Shown piece by piece: positions 8,242-15,349 of a DNA stretch of 30,628 nucleotides. Under the pieces are notes generated by a model. The model saw only the letters and a list, made by a program, of their open reading frames with translations, was not told where the DNA came from and did not search any database. The stretch covers positions 184 to 30,811 of the forward strand of contig DCSU01000049.1 of assembly GCA_002325785.1 (NCBI GenBank), in the 5' to 3' direction. Source of the DNA: Bacteroidales bacterium UBA1458 (GTDB taxonomy: Bacteria; Bacteroidota; Bacteroidia; Bacteroidales; VadinHA17). Numbering within the stretch: position 1 is the stretch's first letter; every line of letters starts with the position of its first letter. A program made the position numbers and the translations under genes.

Positions 8242-8949
8242 ATGGAAAACACACAAGTAAATGCAATGCCGCGCATAGGCGACAAGGCACCGGAATTCAA
8301 AGCAGTAACAACGCAGGGCGAGATCAACTTCCCGGCCGACTACTCAGGCAGCTGGGTGATTCTCTTCAGCCATCCGGCTGACTTTACCCCCGTCTGCACC
8401 AGCGAGTTTATGACGTTTGCTTCAATGGAGGAGAAGTTCGCAAAAGCCAATACCAAGCTTGTAGGACTATCCGTTGACGGACTTTACAGCCACATTGCCT
8501 GGCTGCGCACAATTAAGGAGAAGATCGAGTACAAGGGAATGAAGGATGTGGAAGTGAAGTTCCCCCTCATTGAAGACATCACCATGGAAGTGGCCAAGAA
8601 GTATGGTATGATGATGCCGGGAGAGAGCAACACCAAGGCAGTGAGGGCTGTGTTCTTTATTGACCCCAAGGGTGTCATTCGCACCATCATTTATTATCCG
8701 CTCAGCCTGGGCCGCAACTTCCAGGAGCTCTACAGGGTGGTAGTAGGTCTTCAGACTGCTGATGCGTTCTCTGTTGCACTGCCGGCCGACTGGCAGCCGG
8801 GTGACGACGTCATCGTTCCCACGGCCGGATCATGCGGCGTAGCCAAGGAGCGTATGGAGAGCAAGGAGGAGATGAAATGCTACGACTGGTTCTTCTGCAC
8901 CAAGAAGCTTGACAAGGAAAAGGTGCTCAGCACCATCCTGAAAAAATAA
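8242..8949 (+). CDS. Peroxiredoxin, Prx6-type with C-terminal cysteines
   Basis: A 235-residue peroxiredoxin that reduces H2O2 and organic peroxides in the cytosol. The peroxidatic Cys is C52 in DFTPVCTSEF, with T49 and R135 (AVRAVFF) completing the active site. The long C-terminal domain is that of the Prx6 group and carries C198, C213 and C219 (CYDWFFC). The latter spacing of six matches the Cys207/Cys213 pair of the archaeal ApTPx enzyme, so a Cys-based resolving step is likely rather than a true 1-Cys mechanism. The start ATG at 8242 follows an AT-rich leader with no Shine-Dalgarno. Last gene of the perR operon; a strong terminator follows. Confidence 0.93.
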   Translation: MENTQVNAMPRIGDKAPEFKAVTTQGEINFPADYSGSWVILFSHPADFTPVCTSEFMTFASMEEKFAKANTKLVGLSVDGLYSHIAWLRTIKEKIEYKGMKDVEVKFPLIEDITMEVAKKYGMMMPGESNTKAVRAVFFIDPKGVIRTIIYYPLSLGRNFQELYRVVVGLQTADAFSVALPADWQPGDDVIVPTAGSCGVAKERMESKEEMKCYDWFFCTKKLDKEKVLSTILKK

Positions 8950-8974
8950 TCATATTATCGATTAATTTCAAAGG

Positions 8975-9008
8975 CAGCGATACCCGGACCGGGTATCGCT
9001 GTTTTTTT
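8975..9008 (+). terminator. Rho-independent terminator of the perR operon
   Basis: A perfect 12-bp stem (8975-8986 with 8990-9001, core AGCGATACCCG/CGGGTATCGCT), a 3-base GAC loop, then seven T at 9002-9008. The T run touches the stop codon of the convergent asnB gene. In the opposite direction no comparable U run follows the stem, so termination of asnB there would be weaker. Confidence 0.93.
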
Positions 9009-10672
9009 CAGTACGATTGCAAGTGAACATTTTTTATTGAACGGCCTGAAGGTTCATTCTGGTTTCGGAAAGACTCATCCCATGCCAGCGCCTCCGCTGT
9101 GCTGCATGCCACAGAAGGTACTGACGGAACCGTCATGGCAGCTGCCTCTGACGGAAAGTGTTCCGAGAAGATTGACCTATAATGATACTCCTCCTTGCTC
9201 ATTGGTGTATTCAGCGGGAACCTGTACCGGGCCGTTGCCATCATCTCATCGGTGACCTGGTGTGAGGCAAGCTCCCTCAGGGTGTCTATCCAGCTATATC
9301 CTACACCATCGGAAAACTGCTCCTTCTGTCGCCAGGCAATCTCTTCCGGCAGGTAATTCTCGAAAGCCTTGCGCAATATCCATTTCTCCATCCTGCCGTT
9401 GCCCGCCATCTTGTCTGACGGATTCAGTCTCATGGCCACATCGAGGAACTCCTTGTCGAGGAATGGCACCCTTCCTTCCACTCCCCAGGCAGCCAGAGAC
9501 TTGTTCGCCCTGAGACAGTCGTAAAGGTGGAGCTTGCTTATCTTACGAACCGTCTCCTCGTGAAATTCGCGCGGTCCGGGAGCCTTGTGGAAATAGAGAT
9601 AGCCCCCGAATATCTCATCGGCGCCCTCGCCTGAAAGTACCATCTTCACTCCCATCGATTTTATGACACGTGCCATCAGATACATCGGGGTGGAAGCCCT
9701 GACAGTTGTGACATCATATGTCTCGAGGTACCAGATTACATCACGAACGGCATCAAGGCCCTCCTGCACCGTAATATGAATCTCATGGTGGACCGTGCCT
9801 ATATGATCTGCCACCTTGCGGGCGGCAGCCAGATCAGGCGACCCTTCCAAACCGATGGCAAAAGAGTGAAGCTGTGGCCACCATGCCTCAGCTGTGTCAT
9901 CTGTTTCTATCCGGCGGGCAGCATACTTTTTTGCTATGGCTGAAATGACCGAGCTGTCGAGACCACCTGACAGAAGAACCCCATAGGGCACATCAGACAT
10001 CAGCTGACGGTGCACCGCCTTCTCCAGCGCATCACGCAACTGATTAATGTCAGTGCTGTTTTCTGCTACGGCATCATAAGATATCCAGTCGCGGTTGTAC
10101 CACCTTGTAAACTTACCGTCCTTGCTGTAGTAGTACTGTCCCGGCGGGAAAAGCTCAATCTTTTTGCATATTCCCTCAAGCGCCTTCAGCTCGGATGAGA
10201 AGTACAGGTTACCGTGGATGTCCCATCCCATGTAAAACGGGATTATCCCTATATGATCGCGTGCTGCCAGGTAGCAGTCATTTGCCTCGTCATATAGAAC
10301 GAAGGCAAAAATGCCGTTTATCTCATCCAGGAAAGTGGTGCCCTTGTCAGCATAAAGAGCAAGGATGACCTCACAGTCAGACATTGTGGTAAAATCATAT
10401 TTACCGTTGTAACGCTCCCTGATCTCCCGGTGATTGTATATCTCGCCGTTAACGCCGAGGATCAGCCGGCGGTCGCGACTGTAGAGGGGTTGACCTCCCG
10501 ACTGCGGGTCAACTATTGAGAGCCGCTCGTGGGCTATGATTGCCTTCTCGCCGCAGTAGATGCCCGACCAGTCGGGACCGCGGTGCCGAAGTTTTTTAGA
10601 CATCCCGAGAACCTGAGGCCGTAGCTCCTCCGCCACCACTTTCAAATCAAATACACCAACAACCCCGCACAT
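9008..10672 (-). CDS. asnB: Asparagine synthetase B (glutamine-hydrolysing)
   Basis: A 554-residue cytosolic enzyme making asparagine from aspartate, glutamine and ATP. The N-terminal glutaminase domain (1 to ~200) begins MCGVVGVF, so Cys2 becomes the nucleophile after Met removal; RHRGPD (29-34) and NGEIYN (75-80) are the usual substrate-binding blocks. The synthetase domain holds the PP-loop SGGLDSS at 235-241 and the ...SGEGADEIFGGY... block downstream. Length equals that of the E. coli enzyme. A TATTTTTG (minus strand, 10705-10712) resembles a -7 element 33 bp before the start, but no good -33 partner is seen. It lies 383 bp downstream of fumarase on the same strand with structured repeats between them, so it is probably transcribed separately. 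Confidence 0.96.
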   Translation of the reverse strand: MCGVVGVFDLKVVAEELRPQVLGMSKKLRHRGPDWSGIYCGEKAIIAHERLSIVDPQSGGQPLYSRDRRLILGVNGEIYNHREIRERYNGKYDFTTMSDCEVILALYADKGTTFLDEINGIFAFVLYDEANDCYLAARDHIGIIPFYMGWDIHGNLYFSSELKALEGICKKIELFPPGQYYYSKDGKFTRWYNRDWISYDAVAENSTDINQLRDALEKAVHRQLMSDVPYGVLLSGGLDSSVISAIAKKYAARRIETDDTAEAWWPQLHSFAIGLEGSPDLAAARKVADHIGTVHHEIHITVQEGLDAVRDVIWYLETYDVTTVRASTPMYLMARVIKSMGVKMVLSGEGADEIFGGYLYFHKAPGPREFHEETVRKISKLHLYDCLRANKSLAAWGVEGRVPFLDKEFLDVAMRLNPSDKMAGNGRMEKWILRKAFENYLPEEIAWRQKEQFSDGVGYSWIDTLRELASHQVTDEMMATARYRFPLNTPMSKEEYHYRSIFSEHFPSEAAAMTVPSVPSVACSTAEALAWDESFRNQNEPSGRSIKNVHLQSY

Positions 10673-10865
10673 GCTATAAATAATGATTTGTTAATTTAAG
10701 GGAGCAAAAATATCATTATTATCTATATACCGTATCTGTTGTTGATATTTTTTAGTCTTTTTGTTATTTACGTTAATATTCTAAATTCCCGTACGACTGA
10801 GGTCTGAAGGTCGAAAGGTCTGACGTCAAAAGGTTTTGCGGTCCTTAAGGACTGAAGCCTGAACT

Positions 10866-10893
10866 ACTGCCTACTGCCTATTGCCTACTGCCT
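10866..10893 (-). repeat. Heptamer tandem repeat, AGGCAGT type
   Basis: On the plus strand ACTGCCT, ACTGCCT, ATTGCCT, ACTGCCT follow each other without gaps; on the minus strand this is AGGCAGT/AGGCAAT. Two more units occur at 11051-11064 against the fumarase stop codon. The unit is closely related to the CGGCAGT arrays at 12804-12835 and 20911-20938. Confidence 0.85.
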
Positions 10894-10906
10894 GATAAGA
10901 CTGCCG

Positions 10907-10935
10907 TCCCGATCCGCCAGCCGGCGGATGCGGGA
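10907..10935. repeat. Hairpin with 12-bp stem and single bulge
   Basis: TCCCG-ATCCGCC (10907-10918), loop AGCC (10919-10922), GGCGGAT (10923-10929), bulged G, CGGGA (10931-10935). A second hairpin follows directly: TTGAG-T-CTCC (10936-10945) with GGAG-C-CTCAA (10955-10964), nine pairs and one mismatch. Neither has a U run, so simple termination is not the obvious role. Confidence 0.75.
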
Positions 10936-10984
10936 TTGAGTCTCCTCCTGTGTCGGAGCCTCAAACTGCCGACTTCACTATTGC

Positions 10985-11064
10985 CTACCCTGCAATCTGG
11001 CTGCTTCGCTAAAATGATCCACCGGATCATTTCTTAACGCTCGCCCCTCTACTGCCTATTGCCT
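10985..11064 (-). repeat. Repeat element copy A (downstream of fumarase)
   Basis: Read on the minus strand the order is AGGCAATAG, GAGCG, a hairpin with stem AAATGATCC/GGATCATTT and loop GGT (plus-strand 11012-11032), then AGCGAAGCAGCCAG and TTGCAGGG. The same order occurs at 12716-12792 on the plus strand. The fumarase stop codon lies within the first part of this copy. Confidence 0.8.
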
Positions 11065-12672
11065 CTTATTATAACTATCAAAGAAATCATTCTCCTTATC
11101 ATCCGTCAGAATAAATGCGGGCATATTTTTTACGACAATCTTCCTAACGGCCTCCATGCCAAGCTCTTCGAAATCGACCACCTCCACTGATATTATGTTT
11201 TCAGCTGCAAGAATGGCTGCCGGGCCTCCCACTGAACCCAGGTAGAAGCCCCCGTGCCTTTTGCAGGCGTCGATCACCTGCCTCGACCTGTTGCCCTTGG
11301 CCAGCATGACCATTGATCCGCCGAGGCTCTGGAACAGATCAACATAGCCGTCCATGCGCCCGGCGGTGGTGGGACCGAATGATCCGGAGGCCATACCCGC
11401 CGGCGTCTTGGCCGGGCCGGCATAGTAGACCGGATGGCTTTTGAAATATTCCGGCATAGGCTTGCCCTCATCGAGCATCTGTTTGATGCGCGCATGTGCC
11501 ATGTCGCGCGCAACGATCAGTGTTCCGCTGAGGCTCAGCCTCGTCTTCACCGGGTACTTCGTCAGCTCAGCCAGTATCTCCTTCATGGGACGTTCAAGGT
11601 CTATCTGCACCGGCTTGTCGAGTTCAGGAGCCTTCTCAGGCATGAACCTCGCCGGATCAGTTTCAAGCTGCTCAAGGAAAATGCCTTCAGAAGTGATCTT
11701 TCCCTTTATGTTGCGGTCAGCGCTGCAGCTGACCCCTATGCCCACCGGACATGAGGCAGCGTGGCGTGGCAGGCGTATCACCCGCACGTCATGCACGAAG
11801 TACTTACCTCCGAACTGCGCTCCCACCCCATACTCCTGGCAGATGAGATCTATCTTCTCCTCCCACACCCTGTCGCGATATGCCCTGCCCGCACTGTTGC
11901 CCGAGTCAGGCAGATCATCTAAAAATCCGGCGGAGGCAAGCTTAACGGTCTTAAGGGTCATCTCCGCCGAGGTGCCTCCTATAACCACGGCCAGATGATA
12001 TGGAGGACAGGCCGAGGTGCCAAGGTCCTCTATCTTCTCACGGATAAACTTACGAAGAGAGGCTTCATTGAGCAACGATTTCGACTGCTGGTAGAGGAAG
12101 GTCTTGTTAGCAGAGCCCCCTCCCTTGGCAATAAAAAGAAAACTGTATTCGCCACCCGGGCAAGCTGCAAGATCGATCTGTGCAGGCAGGTTGCTTCCGG
12201 TGTTTTTCTCCTCAAACATGGTAGTCGGAACTATCTGCGAATACCGAAGATTCTTTTCATTATAGGTTTCCCAAATTCCCTTGCTTAAATGCATGGCATC
12301 ATCCGTGCCGGTAAAGACATCTTCCCCCTTCCATGCCATAACAATAGCCGTGCCGGTGTCCTGGCACCATGGCAGCTTGCCCTCTGCTGAAATCACGGTG
12401 TTGCGCAGCATCACCCACGCTACAAACCGGTCATTGTCAGTCGCCTCAGGATCCTTCAGTATATGTGCGAGCTTCTCAAGATGCGCAGTGCGCAGGTAAA
12501 AATTGACATCGATAAATGCCTGATTTGCCAGCAACCTGAGAGCCTCAGGCTGAACCTGAAGCACTCTCCTGCCGCAGCATTCCATCACCCTGACATGATC
12601 AGAAGTAAGCAGGCGGTACTTTGTCTCATCCTTCCCGTGCTGGAAGGGTTTTTCAAAGATGAATTCAGACAT
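11056..12672 (-). CDS. Class I fumarate hydratase ([4Fe-4S] type)
   Basis: A 538-residue single-chain class I fumarase with fused alpha and beta regions, interconverting fumarate and malate in the cytosol. The three cluster ligands are C103 (LPWCQDTG), C222 (SACPPYH) and C316 (GVSCSADR), which match E. coli FumA C105, C224 and C318 at a constant offset of two. Conserved [23 protein letters not shown] and KGNRS blocks are present. Oxygen-sensitive by family, in keeping with anaerobic or microaerobic life. A perfect 15-bp palindrome lies 18 bp before the start. The gene ends AAG-AGG-CAA-TAG, a string that belongs to the neighbouring repeat element, so its last residues and stop may have been supplied by the repeat. 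Copies of that element flank both ends of the gene. Confidence 0.95.
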   Translation of the reverse strand: MSEFIFEKPFQHGKDETKYRLLTSDHVRVMECCGRRVLQVQPEALRLLANQAFIDVNFYLRTAHLEKLAHILKDPEATDNDRFVAWVMLRNTVISAEGKLPWCQDTGTAIVMAWKGEDVFTGTDDAMHLSKGIWETYNEKNLRYSQIVPTTMFEEKNTGSNLPAQIDLAACPGGEYSFLFIAKGGGSANKTFLYQQSKSLLNEASLRKFIREKIEDLGTSACPPYHLAVVIGGTSAEMTLKTVKLASAGFLDDLPDSGNSAGRAYRDRVWEEKIDLICQEYGVGAQFGGKYFVHDVRVIRLPRHAASCPVGIGVSCSADRNIKGKITSEGIFLEQLETDPARFMPEKAPELDKPVQIDLERPMKEILAELTKYPVKTRLSLSGTLIVARDMAHARIKQMLDEGKPMPEYFKSHPVYYAGPAKTPAGMASGSFGPTTAGRMDGYVDLFQSLGGSMVMLAKGNRSRQVIDACKRHGGFYLGSVGGPAAILAAENIISVEVVDFEELGMEAVRKIVVKNMPAFILTDDKENDFFDSYNKRQ

Positions 12673-12690
12673 GGTATTTTTTGATTATGG

Positions 12691-12705
12691 TTGATACAGT
12701 ATCAA
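12691..12705. promoter_or_regulatory. Perfect 15-bp palindrome in the fumarase leader
   Basis: TTGATAC-A-GTATCAA is a perfect 7-1-7 inverted repeat, 18 bp upstream of the fumarase ATG. The outer TTGAT/ATCAA halves equal the FNR/CRP-family half-sites, but with a 5-base rather than the usual 4-base gap; the 7-1-7 layout also suits Fur-family proteins. Operator role is inferred. Confidence 0.5.
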
Positions 12706-12715
12706 ATGTACTAAA

Positions 12716-12792
12716 AGGGAGGCAATAGAGGGCCGAGCGTATATAAAAAATCCGGTGGATTTTTTTAGCGAGGAGCCAGTTTGCAGGGGGGG
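12716..12792 (+). repeat. Repeat element copy B (upstream of fumarase)
   Basis: AGGCAATAG, GAGCG, hairpin with stem AAAAAATCC/GGATTTTTT and loop GGT (12745-12765), then AGCGAGGAGCCAG and TTTGCAGGG. It repeats copy A at 10985-11064 in the opposite orientation. The A-run/T-run stem would also act as a terminator in both directions, insulating the divergent transcripts. Confidence 0.8.
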
Positions 12793-12803
12793 CAGCAGTC
12801 TTA

Positions 12804-12835
12804 AGTCGGCAGTCGGCAGTTCGCAGTCAGCAGTC
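12804..12835 (+). repeat. Heptamer tandem repeat, AGTCGGC type
   Basis: AGTCGGC, AGTCGGC, AGTTCGC, AGTCAGC, AGTCC in direct succession (4.5 units). It follows repeat copy B and equals a rotation of CGGCAGT. Matches the array at 20911-20938. Confidence 0.85.
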
Positions 12836-12931
12836 CTTTCAGGAAAGATCGCAGCTGGCAATAGTGCAGTTTATTATTTAGACTCAATATAAATAGTAGG
12901 AAATCCGAAAAATAATACAGCAGGCCGAAAA

Positions 12932-12960
12932 CGTTTGAAATAACCAATACAACGCAAACG
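12932..12960. promoter_or_regulatory. Inverted repeat CGTTTG...CAAACG, possible LacI-type operator
   Basis: CGTTTG at 12932-12937 (inside the 8-bp palindrome AAACGTTT, 12929-12936) is mirrored by CAAACG at 12955-12960, about two helical turns apart. LacI-family regulators commonly bind CG-centred sites of this composition and control maltose genes in several Bacteroidota. No regulator gene is in the window, so this is an inference. Confidence 0.35.
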
Positions 12961-12995
12961 CCCGAAAAATCATGCTGTTGAAGCTCAAAAATGGT

Positions 12996-13025
12996 GTTGC
13001 GGAACCCGATTTTCGACTAATTTTG
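12996..13025 (+). promoter_or_regulatory. Candidate promoter of the maltose operon
   Basis: TAATTTTG at 13018-13025 fits TAnnTTTG; GTTG at 12996-12999 is a partial -33 match with an 18-bp spacer. The start of transcription would be near 13031, about 40 bases before the transporter ATG at 13071. The -7 element overlaps one arm of the inverted repeat CTCAAAA (12984-12990)/TTTTGAG (13021-13027). Confidence 0.45.
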
Positions 13026-13070
13026 AGTAGGTTATAAGATTTGGGTAATAAAATTAACTGCTAACAGACT

Positions 13071-14693
13071 ATGAACGTGATCTACAGGCGGAAGCCACAG
13101 CTCTCTTTCTGGCAGATATGGAACATGAGCTTCGGTTTTCTGGGCATCCAGTTTGGCTTTGCCCTCCAGAACGGCAATGTGAGCCGTATTTTTCAGACAC
13201 TCGGTGCTGAGATTGATGACATACCCATTCTGTGGATCGCGGCTCCGGTGACAGGGTTGCTGGTACAACCGATCATCGGACACATGAGTGACCGTACATG
13301 GAACCGCCTCGGACGCCGCCGTCCCTATTTCCTTACCGGTGCCATACTGGCTTCCCTCGCCCTTGCAATAATCACCAACTCTCCCACCTGGATCTTCGCC
13401 ACCGTGATGCTCTGGATCATGGATGCCTCCATCAACATCTCGATGGAGCCCTTCCGTGCATTCGTGGGCGACATGCTCTCATCCAAACAGCGAACCTCGG
13501 GGTTCGCCATGCAGAGCTTCTTCATAGGCATCGGTGCCGTGATTGGCAGCTTCCTGCCCTGGATGCTCGCAAACTGGTTCAATGTTCCGGAGGTTCCTGC
13601 CGAAGGACAGCTGATACCGTTCAATGTTAAGCTCTCATTTTACATCGGGGCAGCAGTGCTGCTGCTGGCTGTCCTCTGGACAATCATCCGCACAAAGGAG
13701 TACTCCCCGGCTGAACTCGAGGAGTTCGAAAAGGGGGAGAAAGTAGCTCGCGGAGAGACTCTGGAAGAACCCCTGGTTCAGGGCGCAGGACTCAGGGCGC
13801 AGGACCCGGAGCACACAAGGAGCAAAGCGACGCAGGCCCTCGAAAGCGGGAGAGCTCAGAGCTCAGAGCCACGTGCAACAGCCGGTGTGAATTTTTACCG
13901 GCCCGGCATCATCTGGCTTTCAATCGGACTTGTGCTGACAATCATCCTCTCAAGGGCCAATCTTGAGAAGGAACTCTACGTAGTCACCGGCGGTGTCGCT
14001 GTCTTCGGCCTCCTGCAAATCATTGCAGGCCTGCTAAAATCAGCAAACAAGGGTGGCAACGGCCTGAACAGCATCCTGACCGACCTCAGACACATGCCAA
14101 CCACAATGGCTCAGCTGGCTGTAGTCCAGTTCTTTACATGGTTCGCTCTCTTCTCGCTCTGGATCTACACAACATCAGCCGTGACGTCCCGGATTTACGG
14201 CACCACTGATACAGCATCACTTGCATATAACGAAGGCGCCAACTGGGTGGGAGTGCTCTTCGGCGTCTACAACGGCTTCTCCGCCCTGGTGGCTTTCCTG
14301 CTGCCGGTACTGGCAAAAGCCACCTCGCGGAAACTAACACACGCCATCTGCCTCCTCGTGGGCGGTATTAGCCTTATGTCGATAAGCCTGATACACACGC
14401 CGGGAATGCTTGTCCTTCCTATGCTCGGCATCGGGCTTGCATGGGCAAGCATACTCTCAATGCCTTACGCCATCCTGACCGGATCACTGCCCCACAACAA
14501 GATGGGAATATACATGGGAATCTTCAACTTCTTCATTGTTATACCTCAGATTCTTGCCGCAAGCATACTTGGTAGCATGGTCAAGCATCTCTTCGACGGC
14601 AACACCATGCTCGCACTGGTGTCCGGAGGTATTTCAATGATCATTGCCGCACTGTCGGTAAAATTCGTAAAAGACCTTGACGACAAGAGATGA
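13071..14693 (+). CDS. MFS disaccharide (maltose) transporter, GPH/SLC45-like
   Basis: A 540-residue inner-membrane transporter of the major facilitator superfamily with about 12 hydrophobic segments. The loop after the second helix has [17 protein letters not shown] (about 71-87), as in sucrose/maltose permeases of the GPH/SLC45 type. It heads an operon with beta-phosphoglucomutase and a GH65 phosphorylase, so maltose or a related alpha-glucobiose is the likely cargo from periplasm to cytosol. The central cytoplasmic loop between helices six and seven is abnormally long: residues about 235-272 are polar and low-complexity, and the DNA beneath (13779-13870) is made of 14-bp and 7-bp repeats like those in the intergenic regions. 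The stop overlaps the next start (ATGA). Confidence 0.88.
   Translation: MNVIYRRKPQLSFWQIWNMSFGFLGIQFGFALQNGNVSRIFQTLGAEIDDIPILWIAAPVTGLLVQPIIGHMSDRTWNRLGRRRPYFLTGAILASLALAIITNSPTWIFATVMLWIMDASINISMEPFRAFVGDMLSSKQRTSGFAMQSFFIGIGAVIGSFLPWMLANWFNVPEVPAEGQLIPFNVKLSFYIGAAVLLLAVLWTIIRTKEYSPAELEEFEKGEKVARGETLEEPLVQGAGLRAQDPEHTRSKATQALESGRAQSSEPRATAGVNFYRPGIIWLSIGLVLTIILSRANLEKELYVVTGGVAVFGLLQIIAGLLKSANKGGNGLNSILTDLRHMPTTMAQLAVVQFFTWFALFSLWIYTTSAVTSRIYGTTDTASLAYNEGANWVGVLFGVYNGFSALVAFLLPVLAKATSRKLTHAICLLVGGISLMSISLIHTPGMLVLPMLGIGLAWASILSMPYAILTGSLPHNKMGIYMGIFNFFIVIPQILAASILGSMVKHLFDGNTMLALVSGGISMIIAALSVKFVKDLDDKR
13779..13870 (+). repeat. In-frame repeat tract inside the transporter gene
   Basis: CAGGGCGCAGGACT at 13779-13792 is repeated at 13793-13806 with one change, and AGAGCTC repeats at 13851-13870 (2.8 units). 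Both have 7-base periodicity like the intergenic heptamer arrays. The tract keeps the reading frame open and encodes the extra loop residues of the transporter. Confidence 0.75.
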
Positions 14694-15343
14694 CCATGGA
14701 GCTGAAAGGATGCATATTTGACCTCGACGGTGTTATAGTTGATACTGCAAAGTACCACTTCATGGCATGGCGCCGCCTGGCCAAGGAACTGGGATTCGTA
14801 TTCACACTTGAGGATAATGAAGCGCTCAAGGGAGTAAGCCGTATGGCATCACTGGAGATCCTCCTCAGAACAGGCGGAGTGACAGTCACTGACAAGGAGA
14901 AAGAGCAACTGGCCGCCCGTAAGAACGGATGGTATGTAGAATTCATCTCCGGAATGACCCCCAATGAAATCCTGCCGGGATGTATCAGGCTGCTTAAGGC
15001 GCTCAGGAAGGAAGGCATACTGACCGCAATAGGATCGGCCAGCAGGAACGCAGGAACGATCCTCGACGGCATCAGGCTCAGAGAGATGTTCGACGTGATA
15101 GTCGACGGCAATAAGATAGATAAAGCCAAACCTGACCCTGAGGTGTTCCTTAAGGGAGCTGAAGAGATGGGCCTGGCTCCCTCATCCTGCGTAGTGTTTG
15201 AAGATGCTCAGGCAGGGATCGAAGCCGCCATAGCCGGAGGGATGAGATGCGTGGGAGTAGGAAATCCATACCTGCTCAGCAGGGCAGACATTGTCATCCC
15301 CGACCTTAGAAAAATTACAATCACACAATTGAGAAACCTATAG
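14690..15343 (+). CDS. pgmB: Beta-phosphoglucomutase
   Basis: A 217-residue HAD-superfamily enzyme converting beta-glucose-1-phosphate to glucose-6-phosphate in the cytosol. The catalytic block is FDLDGVIVDT with nucleophile D11 and acid/base D13 (numbered from 14690). Later HAD motifs are present: the Ser in IGSASRN (about 117-123), the Lys in KAKPDPEVF (about 146-154) and the acidic block VFEDAQAGIEAA (about 167-178). The helical cap after residue 18 is of the PgmB type. The start ATG overlaps the transporter stop as ATGA; an alternative ATG lies six bases later. Directly upstream of the GH65 phosphorylase that makes its substrate, a standard pairing. Confidence 0.94.
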   Translation: MTMELKGCIFDLDGVIVDTAKYHFMAWRRLAKELGFVFTLEDNEALKGVSRMASLEILLRTGGVTVTDKEKEQLAARKNGWYVEFISGMTPNEILPGCIRLLKALRKEGILTAIGSASRNAGTILDGIRLREMFDVIVDGNKIDKAKPDPEVFLKGAEEMGLAPSSCVVFEDAQAGIEAAIAGGMRCVGVGNPYLLSRADIVIPDLRKITITQLRNL

Positions 15344-15349
15344 ACTGTA

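Larger units (their letters stand above)
10673..11055. other. Non-coding stretch between fumarase and asnB
   Basis: 383 bases without a gene. The part next to asnB (10673-10795) is AT-rich and should hold the asnB promoter. From about 10800 to 11055 it is a mosaic of near-heptameric repeats and three hairpins, described in separate entries. No open reading frame of note. Confidence 0.8.
12673..13070. other. Divergent non-coding region between fumarase and the maltose operon
   Basis: 398 bases between divergent genes. From left to right: fumarase leader with a palindrome (12691-12705), repeat copy B (12716-12792), a heptamer array (12804-12835), an AT-rich stretch, and the promoter region of the transporter gene with several inverted repeats (12932-13027). 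No open reading frame of note. Confidence 0.8.

Noticed and set aside
10866..10893. Heptamer array considered as a CRISPR remnant
   Set aside because: Units are 7 bp with no spacers and no cas genes nearby; these are simple tandem repeats.
11441..11998. 185-codon open frame on the plus strand opposite fumarase
   Set aside because: It is antisense to a gene with all class I fumarase motifs, has no recognisable domain and no start signals; a shadow of high-GC codon usage.
10985..12792. Outward-facing repeats around fumarase considered as insertion-sequence ends (a composite transposon)
   Set aside because: No transposase lies in the interval and no target duplication is visible; the gene between is a housekeeping enzyme.
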